The notes under the pieces: model-generated | What the model saw: the letters and a program-made list of their open reading frames with translations, nothing else | Databases searched by the model: none | What the model was told of the DNA's origin: nothing | From: Labilibaculum sp041595635 | Lineage (GTDB): Bacteria > Bacteroidota > Bacteroidia > Bacteroidales > Marinifilaceae | Assembly: GCF_041595635.1 (NCBI RefSeq) | Contig: NZ_JBFHJW010000005.1 | Span: 52,738-116,737 of the forward strand | DNA length: 64,000 nt | Reading direction: 5' to 3' | Part shown: one piece after another, positions 1 through 9,530 of the stretch | Numbering within the stretch: position 1 is the stretch's first letter | Layout of the letters: every line of letters begins with the position of its first letter | Program-made: the position numbers and the translations under genes

Positions 1-362
1 TCCTGCACTGCGGCCACCATCCCCGCTTTCACGCGAACGGATACGCGTGGAGCAATAGCTTTACCACTGTTGTTATCGCTTAAAACAATTAAGCTTGCAC
101 TCTCTTTTTCTGCTAGCTCAGAAATTACTCGAGCATAAACACCGCTAATTAAGGTATTCATCTGAGGATCGTTCACAGAAACAATTCGCTCTGCTCCATA
201 TTTCCCCAGGCTTTTTAATTCCTCTTCCTCTACCTCTCCAATAGAAACCACAATCAATTTTGATTTTAACTGGTCTGCTATATTTTTAGCATAGGATATC
301 AATTCGTAGGTGGAATTTTTAAATTTTCCATTCCAATTTTTGGCAAATGCAATTACTGACAT
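1..362 (-). CDS. etfA: Electron transfer flavoprotein alpha subunit, partial (N-terminal part)
   Basis: The gene runs off the left edge, so only the first 120 or so residues are present. The protein starts MSVIAFAKNW and continues with an EtfA N-terminal domain. With EtfB it forms the FAD heterodimer that takes electrons from acyl-CoA dehydrogenases. It is the last visible gene of the minus-strand acyl-CoA oxidation operon, 87 bp after etfB. The FAD-binding C-terminal domain lies outside the window, so bifurcating and non-bifurcating types cannot be told apart from this part. Confidence 0.88.
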   Translation of the reverse strand, partial: MSVIAFAKNWNGKFKNSTYELISYAKNIADQLKSKLIVVSIGEVEEEELKSLGKYGAERIVSVNDPQMNTLISGVYARVISELAEKESASLIVLSDNNSGKAIAPRVSVRVKAGMVAAVQ

Positions 363-449
363 AGGTTTAATTTTAAGATTATTAGTAAGATATGAGATCT
401 ATTATCTCACCCAGACCTATTTCATTTTATAATAGATTCTTCCTTTAAA

Positions 450-1199
450 TTAAAGAACTTTTGCTTCACTTTTAAGAAGTTCAACCAATTGATCCATATT
501 CTCTGGATCAATCATTTTGCAAGCTCCCTTCGGTTCAGGCAATTCAAATTTTACCGATTTTGTAAGTATTTCAAGTTCTACAGCGGCTTTCACTTCCAAT
601 GGTTTCTTCCGCGCCATCATAATTCCCCGCATGGAAGGAATTCGAGCTTCTTTTGCAATTCCTTTTTGCACCACTGCCACAAAAGGAGATTCGGTCTTGA
701 GTGTCTGCATTCCACCAGGAATTGCCCGATGAACATGAATCTCATCACTATCGAAATTCAAATCCGTTACCGATGAAATTCCCGGATAATCCATCAACTC
801 GGCAAGCATCGCACCTACCGAAGAGCCATTGTAATCGCTAGATTCTATTCCACTCAGAATAATATCAAATGGATTCTCTTTAAGATAAGCAGCAATTTGT
901 CCAGCAACATAGTGAGCATCTGCAGCACAGGCATCAATACGAATGGCCTTATCGGCTCCAATCGCAAGGGCTTTTCGCAATGTTGCATCTGTTTGAACTG
1001 CACCAACATGAATTACAGCAACCTTATTAATGGAATTGCTAGCATCCTCTTTCAATTCCAAAGCACGAGTCAAAGCCAATTCATCCCATGGATTAATGAT
1101 CCACTGCACCCCTGAATCATCAAAAAGCGTGTTGTTCTCCTTAAATTTGACTTTCGTTGTCGTATCTGGAACATTACTTATACAAACTAATATTTTCAT
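450..1199 (-). CDS. etfB: Electron transfer flavoprotein beta subunit
   Basis: A 249-residue protein of normal EtfB length that begins MKILVCISNVPDTTTKVKF and has the ETF adenine-nucleotide-binding fold, with an INPWDELALTRALEL segment near residue 35. EtfB binds AMP or a second flavin and docks with acyl-CoA dehydrogenase. It lies between the acyl-CoA dehydrogenase gene (48 bp upstream) and etfA in the same orientation, which supports electron delivery from acyl-CoA oxidation. If the system is bifurcating the reaction could also run as butyryl-CoA formation, but nothing here decides this. Confidence 0.93.
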   Translation of the reverse strand: MKILVCISNVPDTTTKVKFKENNTLFDDSGVQWIINPWDELALTRALELKEDASNSINKVAVIHVGAVQTDATLRKALAIGADKAIRIDACAADAHYVAGQIAAYLKENPFDIILSGIESSDYNGSSVGAMLAELMDYPGISSVTDLNFDSDEIHVHRAIPGGMQTLKTESPFVAVVQKGIAKEARIPSMRGIMMARKKPLEVKAAVELEILTKSVKFELPEPKGACKMIDPENMDQLVELLKSEAKVL

Positions 1200-1247
1200 A
1201 TTACATTTATTTTAAAGTTTTTACAATTCACTAGAAGTATTTTTACT

Positions 1248-2387
1248 TTAAGTTAGAAGACCTCTTGAAATCACAATTTTCTGAATTTCAGAAGTTCCTT
1301 CATAAATTTGTGTCAATTTTGCATCGCGCATTAAACGCTCCACATGATATTCCTTAACATAGCCATAACCACCATGAATTTGAACTGCCTCGGTTGTAAC
1401 CTTCATTGCAGTTTCTGCAGCATACAGTTTTGCCATTGCACTGGCCTGTCCGTATGCTTTTCCCTGATCTTTTAACCAAGCGGCTTTCAAACAAAAATAA
1501 CGAGCAGCCTCAATCTCAACCGCCATATCGGCTAACTTAAAAGCAATGGCCTGATGGTAGATGATTTCTTTGCCAAAAGCCTTTCTTTCCTGAGCATATT
1601 TAAGCGCTAGTTCGTAGGCTCCAGAAGCAATTCCCAATGCCTGTGAAGCAATCCCTATTCTTCCACCTTCCAACGATTTCATGGCCAATTTAAAACCGAA
1701 GCCTTCTTCCCCCAAACGATTTTCTTTTGGCACTTTCACATCATTAAACATGATGGAATGAGTGTCTGATGCACGCATTCCCATTTTATTTTCATGTGGA
1801 CCTATGCTTACTCCTTCGGTATTTGCATCCACAAGCAGCGCATTAATCCCTTTGTGCTTTAATTCCGGATGAGTTTGAGCCATTAAGATATAAGTAGAAG
1901 CCGTTTTTCCATTGGTAATCCAGTTTTTTGTTCCATTTACCAGATAATAATCCCCCATATCAACAGCCGAAGTTCTCTGCATGGTTGCATCCGATCCTGC
2001 TTCGGGTTCCGATAAGAGGAAAGCTCCAATTTTTTCGCCCCGAGCCATGGGTTTTAAAAATTTCTGTTTTTGCTCTTCCGTTCCATACTTTTCCACTCCC
2101 CAACAAACCAAAGAATTATTTACCGACATGATTACCGAAACAGAGGAATCCACTTTTGATATTTCCTCCATGGCCAAAACATAAGAAATCGTATCCATTC
2201 CACCTCCATCATATTCCAAGCCCACTAACATCCCCAAAAACCCAAGTTCCGCCAAACGTTTCACTTGTTCGGTAGGATACATTGCTTTCTCGTCACGCTC
2301 TATAACGCCAGGCAATAACTCCCGCTGTGCAAAGTCGCGAGCGGCATCTCGAATCATCAATTGCTCTTCGGTAAATTCAAAATCCAT
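1248..2387 (-). CDS. Acyl-CoA dehydrogenase (short-chain/butyryl-CoA type)
   Basis: A 379-residue flavoprotein with the complete family architecture: an N-terminal helical domain (MDFEFTEEQLMIRDAAR), a middle beta domain with the FAD/substrate stretch LLSEPEAGSDA, and a C-terminal domain with QIHGGYGY and IYEGTSEIQ, the latter carrying the usual catalytic glutamate. It oxidises acyl-CoA to enoyl-CoA and passes electrons to ETF, whose genes follow directly. The length and the glutamate position fit the short-chain/butyryl-CoA group. The exact chain length and the physiological direction are inference. Confidence 0.93.
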   Translation of the reverse strand: MDFEFTEEQLMIRDAARDFAQRELLPGVIERDEKAMYPTEQVKRLAELGFLGMLVGLEYDGGGMDTISYVLAMEEISKVDSSVSVIMSVNNSLVCWGVEKYGTEEQKQKFLKPMARGEKIGAFLLSEPEAGSDATMQRTSAVDMGDYYLVNGTKNWITNGKTASTYILMAQTHPELKHKGINALLVDANTEGVSIGPHENKMGMRASDTHSIMFNDVKVPKENRLGEEGFGFKLAMKSLEGGRIGIASQALGIASGAYELALKYAQERKAFGKEIIYHQAIAFKLADMAVEIEAARYFCLKAAWLKDQGKAYGQASAMAKLYAAETAMKVTTEAVQIHGGYGYVKEYHVERLMRDAKLTQIYEGTSEIQKIVISRGLLT

Positions 2388-2481
2388 GGTTTTAATTTTT
2401 AAATGTACTATTTTAAAACTCTAAACGTTATATCAAACTAACAAACAACTACATAGAATATGCTATATGTACTATTACTTC

Positions 2482-3726
2482 TTACTCTCCACTTTTGTAA
2501 ACGATTGCGACCAAAGACCTATCATCGCCGCCCATATTCACTGATAATGCATATGGTTTTTCCTTGCTGATTTTTATCTGAGCCTTACCAGCCCTACCTG
2601 TTAGTTGCTCCCAAATAGTAACCGCCTGATGAATACCAGTAGCCCCCGTAGGATGTCCCCAACCAATTAAACCTCCTGTTGTGTTCACAGGAATACTTCC
2701 ATTTCTTGCTGTGTGGCCTGCCAAAACAAATTCAGCTCCTTTTCCCTCGTCAGCAAAACCAATGGCTTCAAGTGCCAAAATTCCGGCTATTGAAAAACAA
2801 TCATGTACTTCTATGGTTCCCAATTGATCGATTGTGATTTCTGCCATTGCCATTGCTTTTTTCACTGCCGTTTTCAATGTTGTCAAGCTCGTCATGTTCT
2901 CGGGTTTTTGAGTAATATCTGCCACAGCATGGGCAAAACCAATAACCTCCACCGCATCTTTGGCTTCACTCCCAATTTTTCGAAGCCCTTCTTCAGATAC
3001 AATGACAATAGATGAAGCACCATCGGAAACTTTTGAACAGTCAAAGACATTTAAGTGATCCACAAATTTTTTTGGATTAAGCGGCGTATTGGCCGTTCCT
3101 TCCAAATCGTTGTTCTGATTGTGATATTCCTGTGCTGTTTCGCACAAACGAGCATTTTCGATGGCATTACAATACCATCTTGCCATGGCTTTTCGAGTTC
3201 TTTCCCTACCAAACTTTTCGTAGTAAACTCCAGCCCTGTCGCTAAATACTCCTGGAAAATAGTAAGCATGACCCTTTTTTCGTGTTTGTTGCCAACCAGC
3301 ACCAGCCAACACATCGGCTCCGTACATTGCTTTCATGGTATTTTGCACCTCAAAACCAATTGCAAGAACCACATCGGCAGAACCTGCCAAAATAGATTTG
3401 ATCCCTGTGGTTAAAGCTAAACCTCCTGAAGCACAGGCACCTTCAACACGAACTGCAGGAATATATTTCAATCCCTCATCAATCATCGGAAAAAAGGCTG
3501 GAAGGTTTGCTTGCTTAATAAATCGAGCCGCCATAAAATTCCCGACTACACCTTCATCAACATTCGTAGCTCCACCAATCATATTCAAACTAGCCTGTCC
3601 CGCCTCTTTCAAATAATGCTCCATACCAGGACGTTCTTTCTTCGGATGAAACTCCTTTCTTCCCGTTCCCATTGAAATGGTGTTGTAACCAGCCAACATG
3701 TATATTTTCTTGTGTAAAGCTTTCAT
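2482..3726 (-). CDS. Thiolase family protein (acetyl-CoA acyltransferase, SCP-x-like)
   Basis: A 414-residue thiolase with the nucleophilic cysteine at C98 in VEGACASGG, a second region EVHDCFSIAG, and the C-terminal GGLIGWGHPTGATG that carries the catalytic histidine. The motifs look more like the SCP-x/nonspecific thiolase branch than FadA, and the protein is slightly longer than biosynthetic thiolases. It would cleave 3-ketoacyl-CoA with CoA as the last step of the spiral encoded around it. It lies 94 bp upstream of the acyl-CoA dehydrogenase gene in the same orientation. Confidence 0.9.
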   Translation of the reverse strand: MKALHKKIYMLAGYNTISMGTGRKEFHPKKERPGMEHYLKEAGQASLNMIGGATNVDEGVVGNFMAARFIKQANLPAFFPMIDEGLKYIPAVRVEGACASGGLALTTGIKSILAGSADVVLAIGFEVQNTMKAMYGADVLAGAGWQQTRKKGHAYYFPGVFSDRAGVYYEKFGRERTRKAMARWYCNAIENARLCETAQEYHNQNNDLEGTANTPLNPKKFVDHLNVFDCSKVSDGASSIVIVSEEGLRKIGSEAKDAVEVIGFAHAVADITQKPENMTSLTTLKTAVKKAMAMAEITIDQLGTIEVHDCFSIAGILALEAIGFADEGKGAEFVLAGHTARNGSIPVNTTGGLIGWGHPTGATGIHQAVTIWEQLTGRAGKAQIKISKEKPYALSVNMGGDDRSLVAIVYKSGE

Positions 3727-3845
3727 AATTTAAAAGATATAATATGATTAAGCTGAGAACTTAACTACTTGTTTTAAAAAACTCCTAAACTCAAAATCAT
3801 CATTTTCCTGTTCTTACAAGTTCAATGTCTATCATCAGATTCAAT

Positions 3846-5174
3846 TTAAAAATAATCGTTAATGGGTCCATAGGCATGAAAAAAACCTGTTTCCAAGACC
3901 ATATTCACATCCGCTTCCGATGCTGCTACATTTGTATCAACAAGCATTTTACCTATTGCTTTGGCATTTTTACCATATGCAATGGCCAAATTGGCTCCAA
4001 GACTATCGAGTTGATGCAACTCATTAAAAAATTTCTGTAACAAATCTGATTTGGTGGCATCTCGAACAACAGACTTCCAATAAAGCTTGAAAGTTGGTAA
4101 AGCTCCCAAAACAACTGCACAATCCATTTCGATGCTTGAAATCGGAATGTATTTGTCCTTTTTCAAATTGTAAACTTCTGCAATTCTTCCTTTTTGATAT
4201 TTAAAAATCCCGTTCTTTTGCGATCCATCGGCAAACTGACCTCCTTTCACATCCTTATCGAACAATTGATTCAAAACAAAATGCGATAATTTCTCCTTAG
4301 GAAATGAAGGCTGCATACTTTCCAGAATAAAATGAGTAACATCAATACCAACATAATCGAGCAATTGAAAAATTCCCATAGGGCGAATTAGCAAATCACG
4401 ACTTATCGTATCTATCATGAAGAAAGCTTTCGCCCAACCCTCAGTTTTCGCTAACTTTTCAGCTTGATTGAGGGCATACAAAGCATCGCGCATAAAATGT
4501 CCATTTCCAATAAATCCGGCCACATCGCGAGATTGAACGAGTGTTTTGCGCATAGACTTAGCTAATTCAAGGGCAAAAGCAGACAAATCCTTACTTGTAT
4601 GTTCCGTTACAACCAATTCTAATAATTTCTGAACAACCGGAGGATTGTAAAAATGATAACCAATTATATTACCCGATAAACCCGCTTCTTTTTCAATTTC
4701 CCCAATGGGAATAGATGAAGTATTAGTTAAAAACCACGCATCAGGATTGTTTTGTTTAATTTTTGAGAGTAGATTTACTTTTAGCTTTTTATCCTCCTTG
4801 ATAGCTTCAAATATCAACTGCGAATCGTAAGCAGTTTCAATCCGTGTTGATGTCTTAACCATTGCCATCACATCCTCTTTAAACTGATTAATGATTTCTT
4901 CATTATCGATCAGATCAGCTCTCTCCTGATACCAAGTTCGCAGTTCAACGATATTTTTTTCGGCATGCTTCAGTAATTGTGTTTTTAAATAACTCAGCAA
5001 ATCACCTAAAGCAGACTGTGAAATATCAATTGCATGCAGGACAAACTCCTTATTTTCTTTTCGACCAATTTTTAGTTTGGCCATTTCAAAAGACAACAAG
5101 ACAAGTATTCCGCTTCCCATTTTTCCTGCGGCACCTAAAACACTTACATTTTCCATTTTTCGGATCAGGTCCAT
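3846..5174 (-). CDS. 3-hydroxyacyl-CoA dehydrogenase family protein
   Basis: About 442 residues from the ATG at 5174; a TTG two codons further up is less likely. The N-terminal NAD-binding glycine motif is VSVLGAAGKMGSG, and the family signature TNTSSIPIGEIE followed by GYHFYNPP (substrate/catalytic histidine) comes later, so the Rossmann and C-terminal dimer domains are both present. It is longer than the roughly 280-residue single-domain enzymes and probably has a duplicated C-terminal helical domain. It would oxidise L-3-hydroxyacyl-CoA, between the neighbouring hydratase and thiolase steps. Confidence 0.88.
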   Translation of the reverse strand: MDLIRKMENVSVLGAAGKMGSGILVLLSFEMAKLKIGRKENKEFVLHAIDISQSALGDLLSYLKTQLLKHAEKNIVELRTWYQERADLIDNEEIINQFKEDVMAMVKTSTRIETAYDSQLIFEAIKEDKKLKVNLLSKIKQNNPDAWFLTNTSSIPIGEIEKEAGLSGNIIGYHFYNPPVVQKLLELVVTEHTSKDLSAFALELAKSMRKTLVQSRDVAGFIGNGHFMRDALYALNQAEKLAKTEGWAKAFFMIDTISRDLLIRPMGIFQLLDYVGIDVTHFILESMQPSFPKEKLSHFVLNQLFDKDVKGGQFADGSQKNGIFKYQKGRIAEVYNLKKDKYIPISSIEMDCAVVLGALPTFKLYWKSVVRDATKSDLLQKFFNELHQLDSLGANLAIAYGKNAKAIGKMLVDTNVAASEADVNMVLETGFFHAYGPINDYF

Positions 5175-5246
5175 ATTCAATTTTTTAATTTTATTTCATA
5201 CAGCAGTGTACATTTTTTTTAATGAGCAATACAAATTCTGATTACT

Positions 5247-6020
5247 TTACCAATTTGGTTTTCGCTTCTCTAAAAAAGCACGAACGCCTTCTTTACGCTC
5301 TTGCTGATCGGCCTTAAAAAGACGGCCAAATTCTTTGGATTCCATTTTGCCAGCCTCTGTGCTAATTACCTCCATACCTTCACGTACCAATTCTTTAATT
5401 AGGCGCAAAGCATTCGGACTTTTTTCAGCCATTTTTTCAGCCAAGTGCACACTAAAATCAAGTACTGTTCCTGCAGGAACCAGTTTTTGCACAATTCCCA
5501 ATTGAAAGGCTTCCTCAGCTGTTATTCCTTCACCTAGCATCATGAGATATTTTGCATTCCCTGCACCAACTAATCGTGGCAATATTTGTGTTCCATTAAA
5601 ACCAGGAATCAAACCCAGATTCACTTCGGGCAAACCCAATCTAGCCTTCTCACTGGCTACACGAATATCACATGCCAAAGCCAATTCCAAACCACCACCT
5701 AAGGCAAATCCATTGATAGCAGCAATAACTGGAACATCCAGATGACCAATTTGATTGAATACTTTTTTTCCTACTTCAGAAAAATCATAAGCATCTTGAG
5801 GAGAAAAGTTTTGCATGGCTTTAATATCAGCCCCAGCAATAAAAGCTTTTCCCTCTCCGGTGATCACAAGGGCTCTTATGGATTGAATGATTTCCTGATT
5901 GTCGAAAAAAAAGGCAAGTTCCTTAAATACATCCTCGTTCAAGGCGTTTAAGGCTTCAGGACGATCAAGAGTCAGAATTCCGATTCTTCCTCTTTTACTA
6001 AATTTGAGATATTTAAACAT
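5247..6020 (-). CDS. Enoyl-CoA hydratase/isomerase family protein
   Basis: A crotonase-fold protein of 257 residues from the ATG at 6020; an in-frame TTG at 6041 would add seven residues. Both catalytic glutamates of true hydratases are present, in GGGLELALACDI and LPEVNLGLIPGF, and the oxyanion-hole segment GKAFIAGADI is intact. It hydrates 2-enoyl-CoA. It is the first gene of the operon that goes on to hydroxyacyl-CoA dehydrogenase, thiolase, acyl-CoA dehydrogenase and ETF, so a promoter should lie between 6021 and about 6210. Confidence 0.92.
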   Translation of the reverse strand: MFKYLKFSKRGRIGILTLDRPEALNALNEDVFKELAFFFDNQEIIQSIRALVITGEGKAFIAGADIKAMQNFSPQDAYDFSEVGKKVFNQIGHLDVPVIAAINGFALGGGLELALACDIRVASEKARLGLPEVNLGLIPGFNGTQILPRLVGAGNAKYLMMLGEGITAEEAFQLGIVQKLVPAGTVLDFSVHLAEKMAEKSPNALRLIKELVREGMEVISTEAGKMESKEFGRLFKADQQERKEGVRAFLEKRKPNW

Positions 6021-6211
6021 CAGCAGGTGTGAGTAAGACAATTTTGAATGTACATATCTAAATATAATAAAAACTATTTAGACACGAAAGCTAAAATGTC
6101 ATTGTTCCAGACAATTACACCAACTGCGCTAGATTAAAGGGATTGAAGGAATAGTGGAAGAACAAACTAAATATTTCAAGGTATTCCTTTCTTTTTCAGA
6201 TGTTCACAACC

Positions 6212-6243
6212 AAAAAAAGCCCGATTCGAAGTCGAATCGGGCT
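6212..6243 (-). terminator. Rho-independent terminator of the YebC gene
   Basis: A perfect 12-bp inverted repeat (AGCCCGATTCGA / TCGAATCGGGCT) at 6218-6229 and 6232-6243. It is followed on the minus strand by seven T residues. It lies about 40 bp downstream of the YebC stop. Confidence 0.85.
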
Positions 6244-6284
6244 CTCTATCCTTTAAAAATAAAGGTATAATATCAGCTTATTGT

Positions 6285-6992
6285 TTAGGCCATATTGTGA
6301 TATACATTCTGCACATCATCATTGTCTTCTAATTTATCCAACAACTTTTCAACATCTGCAATCTGTTCCTCGCTCAGCTCTTTTGTATCCATTGGAATTC
6401 TTTCGAAACCAGATGAGATAACTGTCATATTGTTTTCCTCTAAATAAGATTGAATTTTTCCAAAATCAGGGAAATTTCCGTACAGCATAATTCCATCTTC
6501 ATCTTCAAAAACTTCTTCTACTCCTATGTCAATCAATTCGAATTCCAATTCTTCAATATCTTGACCTATATTCTCAATTTTAAAGTGACATTTGTGTTCG
6601 AACATGAACTCAACGCTACCTGTTGTACCTAAACTTCCGTTACACTTGTTAAAATATGAACGGACATCAGCAACAGTTCTGGTATGATTATCGGTAGCTG
6701 TTTCTACTAGAATTGCAATTCCATGAGGAGCATATCCTTCATAAACAATTTCCTTATAATCTTTCTGATCCTTTGAAGTTGCTTTTTTTATGGCTCGCTC
6801 AACATTCTCCTTAGGCATATTGACTGCTTTCGCATTTTGAATAACAGCACGCAAATGAGAATTCGATGCCGGATCGGGGCCTCCTGCTTTAATTGCTATT
6901 ACGATATCTTTACCAATACGCGTAAAAGCTTTAGCCATCTTATCCCAACGCTTAAACTTTCGCGCTTTCCTAAATTCAAATGCTCTTCCCAT
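6285..6992 (-). CDS. YebC/PmpR family protein (TACO1-like translation/transcription regulator)
   Basis: A 235-residue protein with the family start MGRAFEFRKARKFKRWDKM and the three-domain YebC/TACO1 layout; NMPKENVERAIKKAT and YEGYAPHGIAILVE are typical of the family. Members were named as DNA-binding regulators, but several are now linked to translation of proline-rich stretches, so the role is stated at family level only. It is monocistronic: it has its own terminator and is separated by about 270 bp from the divergent lipoprotein gene. Confidence 0.93.
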   Translation of the reverse strand: MGRAFEFRKARKFKRWDKMAKAFTRIGKDIVIAIKAGGPDPASNSHLRAVIQNAKAVNMPKENVERAIKKATSKDQKDYKEIVYEGYAPHGIAILVETATDNHTRTVADVRSYFNKCNGSLGTTGSVEFMFEHKCHFKIENIGQDIEELEFELIDIGVEEVFEDEDGIMLYGNFPDFGKIQSYLEENNMTVISSGFERIPMDTKELSEEQIADVEKLLDKLEDNDDVQNVYHNMA

Positions 6993-7198
6993 AGTTTATG
7001 TATATAATTTTGCCGCAAAAATAGCACATGTTATCCAATCTTTAAAATGAAAGAGCATTTTTTTCATTTCTGATGGATAAACAGATCAAAAAACAGATTA
7101 ATAAGTGGTTAATATGTTGACTATTACATTTGATTTATTAATGAGAAATAATTATGCAAATAGTAATGCCAAGTAATTATGTAGCATGATAAAGCCCA

Positions 7199-7229
7199 TT
7201 GTTTAGCTGTCTGTAAATTCTTATTTTTG
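7199..7229 (+). promoter_or_regulatory. Bacteroidota-type promoter
   Basis: TTG at 7199-7201, 20 bp of spacer, then TATTTTTG at 7222-7229. This matches the Bacteroidota -33/-7 consensus (TTTG and TAnnTTTG). It lies about 33 bp upstream of the start codon at 7262. Confidence 0.55.
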
Positions 7230-7261
7230 GTGATTGAAATTTAAACCTACAAGCTATCTTA

Positions 7262-9307
7262 ATGAAAAAATTTATTCTGTTATTTTCTACCGTGCTAATG
7301 CTAACCTCCTGCGGAAACGAAAATCAAACGAAAAACAAGACCGATAGATCCAATATATCGGCAAGTACAATCAATCAAACTATTAGCGATTTAGGCGAGC
7401 AAGCTCTCAATAAAAACCTGATTGAAAAAGGCGTGAAACATGCAGCCAGCTTATGGAGGGCAAGCGATGGCTCCGAAAAAGATTTCAAAGCTTTTTGTAG
7501 CCAAAACTACATCAGTAAACAGGATGAAAAGCAATTGGTCTTTGAAAAGATATCACGAAACATCGAAATTATTACAGGTCATTTTAATAAGATAACTCTT
7601 GATTTATTGGAACCTGTGCATTTAAATACCTTTGAACAACATTCTATCGACAATGCATTTGGTGCCTACAGTGTAGATTCGCATTGGATGAATGATTTTT
7701 ATCAAAACAAAATTGCCTTTATCATTGCCTTGAACTTCCCTTCTTTTAGCTTAGAAGAAAAAGAGGCAAATGCACAAAACTGGACTCGTCAACAATGGGC
7801 TTACGCTCGCCTGGGTGACTATTTTACCTCCAGAGTTCCTGCCGAATTGCTTCAGGCAGCGGGAAAAGCAGCTGCTGGTTCTGATGTTTACATTGCTGAT
7901 TACAATATTTATGTTGGTCATTTATGCGATGCCGATGGAAAGCGTTTCTTTCCGGAAGATAAGGTTTTGTTATCGCACTGGAACTTGCGTGATGAAATTA
8001 AGGCCAACTATGCCAAGCAAGATAATGGTTTGGAGAAGCAAAAACTACTATACAAGGTAATGCAGCGCATTATTTCACAGGAAATACCTAAAAAGGTGAT
8101 TAATACTGGTGATTTTGAATGGGATCCATATACAAATGCGGTGTACAAAGATGGAAAAACTGTTGAGGCCACTCCTGAACCAAACGAGAGATACCAGCAG
8201 ATTCTGAACAACTTTCACGCAAACAAAGCCATTGACTCTTACAATCCTGATCAGAATACTTTCATAAAACGGCAGTACGACGGTGCGAAAGAAATATCAG
8301 CGGAAGCGACTGAAAAGATTTTTACCGATTTCTTACGCTCTGAGGAAACCCAAAAAGTAGGAAAACTAATTAGCAAAAGATTAGGTCGAGACCTAGAACC
8401 TTTCGACATTTGGTACGATGGATTTAAGGCGCGCAGCGGAATGGATGAATCGAAACTAGATGCAAAAACACGCAAATTATATCCCAATGCAGCAGCTTTA
8501 GAAGCTAATCTTCCAAACTTATTAAAGAAATTAGGTTTCGACCATGAAAAAGCTCTGTTTCTAGCTGATCATATTTCGGTTGATCCAGCTCGTGGTTCGG
8601 GACATGCCTGGGGAGGTGCAGCAAAAGGACAGAAAGCTCACCTTCGCACTCGCATTGGCGACAAGGGAATGGATTACAAGGGATACAACATAGCTATTCA
8701 CGAATTTGGCCACAATGTGGAACAAACCATTTCTTTATATGATGTTGATTATTTTGTGATGAATGGTGTTCCCAATACTGCTTTTACGGAAGCTTTAGCA
8801 TTCATCTTTCAAAAAAGAGACCTCTTGTTACTAGATATTAAAGATGATTCGCCACAAAAAGATGCCTTGAAGAAATTAGACCTTTTCTGGAGTGCATACG
8901 AAATTATGGGTGTATCGATAATGGACATTCGCATGTGGAGATGGCTATATGCAAATCCGGAAGCCACAGCTTCCGAGCTTCGCGATGCGGCTATGGATAT
9001 TGCCAAAAATGTTTGGAATGAATTCTACACTCCTGTTTATGGCGTAAAAGACCAAACCATTTTGGCTGTGTACTCGCACATGCTAAACAGTCCTTTGTAT
9101 TTATCGAATTATGCTTTTGGAAATATTATTGAATTTCAGCTTGAACAGCAATTAAAAGGCAAAAATTTCCCTAAAGAAATAAATCGAATTTTTAGGCAAG
9201 GACGATTAACTCCTAACCAATGGATGCTAGAGGCAACAGGAAATAACTTGTCGGCAAAACCATTACTAAATGCAGCCAAGGAAGCATTAGAAGAATTGAA
9301 AAAGTAA
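7262..9307 (+). CDS. Zinc metallopeptidase-like lipoprotein (HEFGH gluzincin)
   Basis: A 681-residue lipoprotein: the signal peptide MKKFILLFSTVLMLTSCG has its lipobox Cys at residue 17. The zinc motif HEFGH starts at residue 480, and a glutamate in TEALAF about 28 residues later could be the third ligand, as in M3-like peptidases. The rest does not match Dcp/M3 closely. The protein could be taken for dipeptidyl peptidase III (M49), but that family has a HEXXXH motif, which is absent. It is probably periplasmic and acts on peptides. The gene has its own promoter and terminator. Confidence 0.8.
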   Translation: MKKFILLFSTVLMLTSCGNENQTKNKTDRSNISASTINQTISDLGEQALNKNLIEKGVKHAASLWRASDGSEKDFKAFCSQNYISKQDEKQLVFEKISRNIEIITGHFNKITLDLLEPVHLNTFEQHSIDNAFGAYSVDSHWMNDFYQNKIAFIIALNFPSFSLEEKEANAQNWTRQQWAYARLGDYFTSRVPAELLQAAGKAAAGSDVYIADYNIYVGHLCDADGKRFFPEDKVLLSHWNLRDEIKANYAKQDNGLEKQKLLYKVMQRIISQEIPKKVINTGDFEWDPYTNAVYKDGKTVEATPEPNERYQQILNNFHANKAIDSYNPDQNTFIKRQYDGAKEISAEATEKIFTDFLRSEETQKVGKLISKRLGRDLEPFDIWYDGFKARSGMDESKLDAKTRKLYPNAAALEANLPNLLKKLGFDHEKALFLADHISVDPARGSGHAWGGAAKGQKAHLRTRIGDKGMDYKGYNIAIHEFGHNVEQTISLYDVDYFVMNGVPNTAFTEALAFIFQKRDLLLLDIKDDSPQKDALKKLDLFWSAYEIMGVSIMDIRMWRWLYANPEATASELRDAAMDIAKNVWNEFYTPVYGVKDQTILAVYSHMLNSPLYLSNYAFGNIIEFQLEQQLKGKNFPKEINRIFRQGRLTPNQWMLEATGNNLSAKPLLNAAKEALEELKK

Positions 9308-9332
9308 AAAATCCCTTACTTACATTAAAAGT

Positions 9333-9367
9333 AAAAAAGACTGTCTCAAAAAAGACAGTCTTTTTTT
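9333..9367 (+). terminator. Rho-independent terminator
   Basis: AGACTGTCT (9338-9346) and AGACAGTCT (9353-9361) form a stem with a six-base loop. It is followed by a run of T residues, about 30 bp after the metallopeptidase stop codon. Confidence 0.85.
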
Positions 9368-9530
9368 ATGTTTTATAATCTTAAAGAAGATCAATTTGCA
9401 GAATAGGAATAACAAAAAAAAATCTATATTTTCAAAAAAAATATAAAAAAGGCAGAAAATGAATAGCACTATGAATGCATAGTAACAATTCTCATAAGAA
9501 ATTTACCACTACTACTTTTTAACGCCTGAA

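Noticed and set aside
7262..9307. Dipeptidyl peptidase III (M49)
   Set aside because: M49 has a HEXXXH motif; here the motif is HEFGH.
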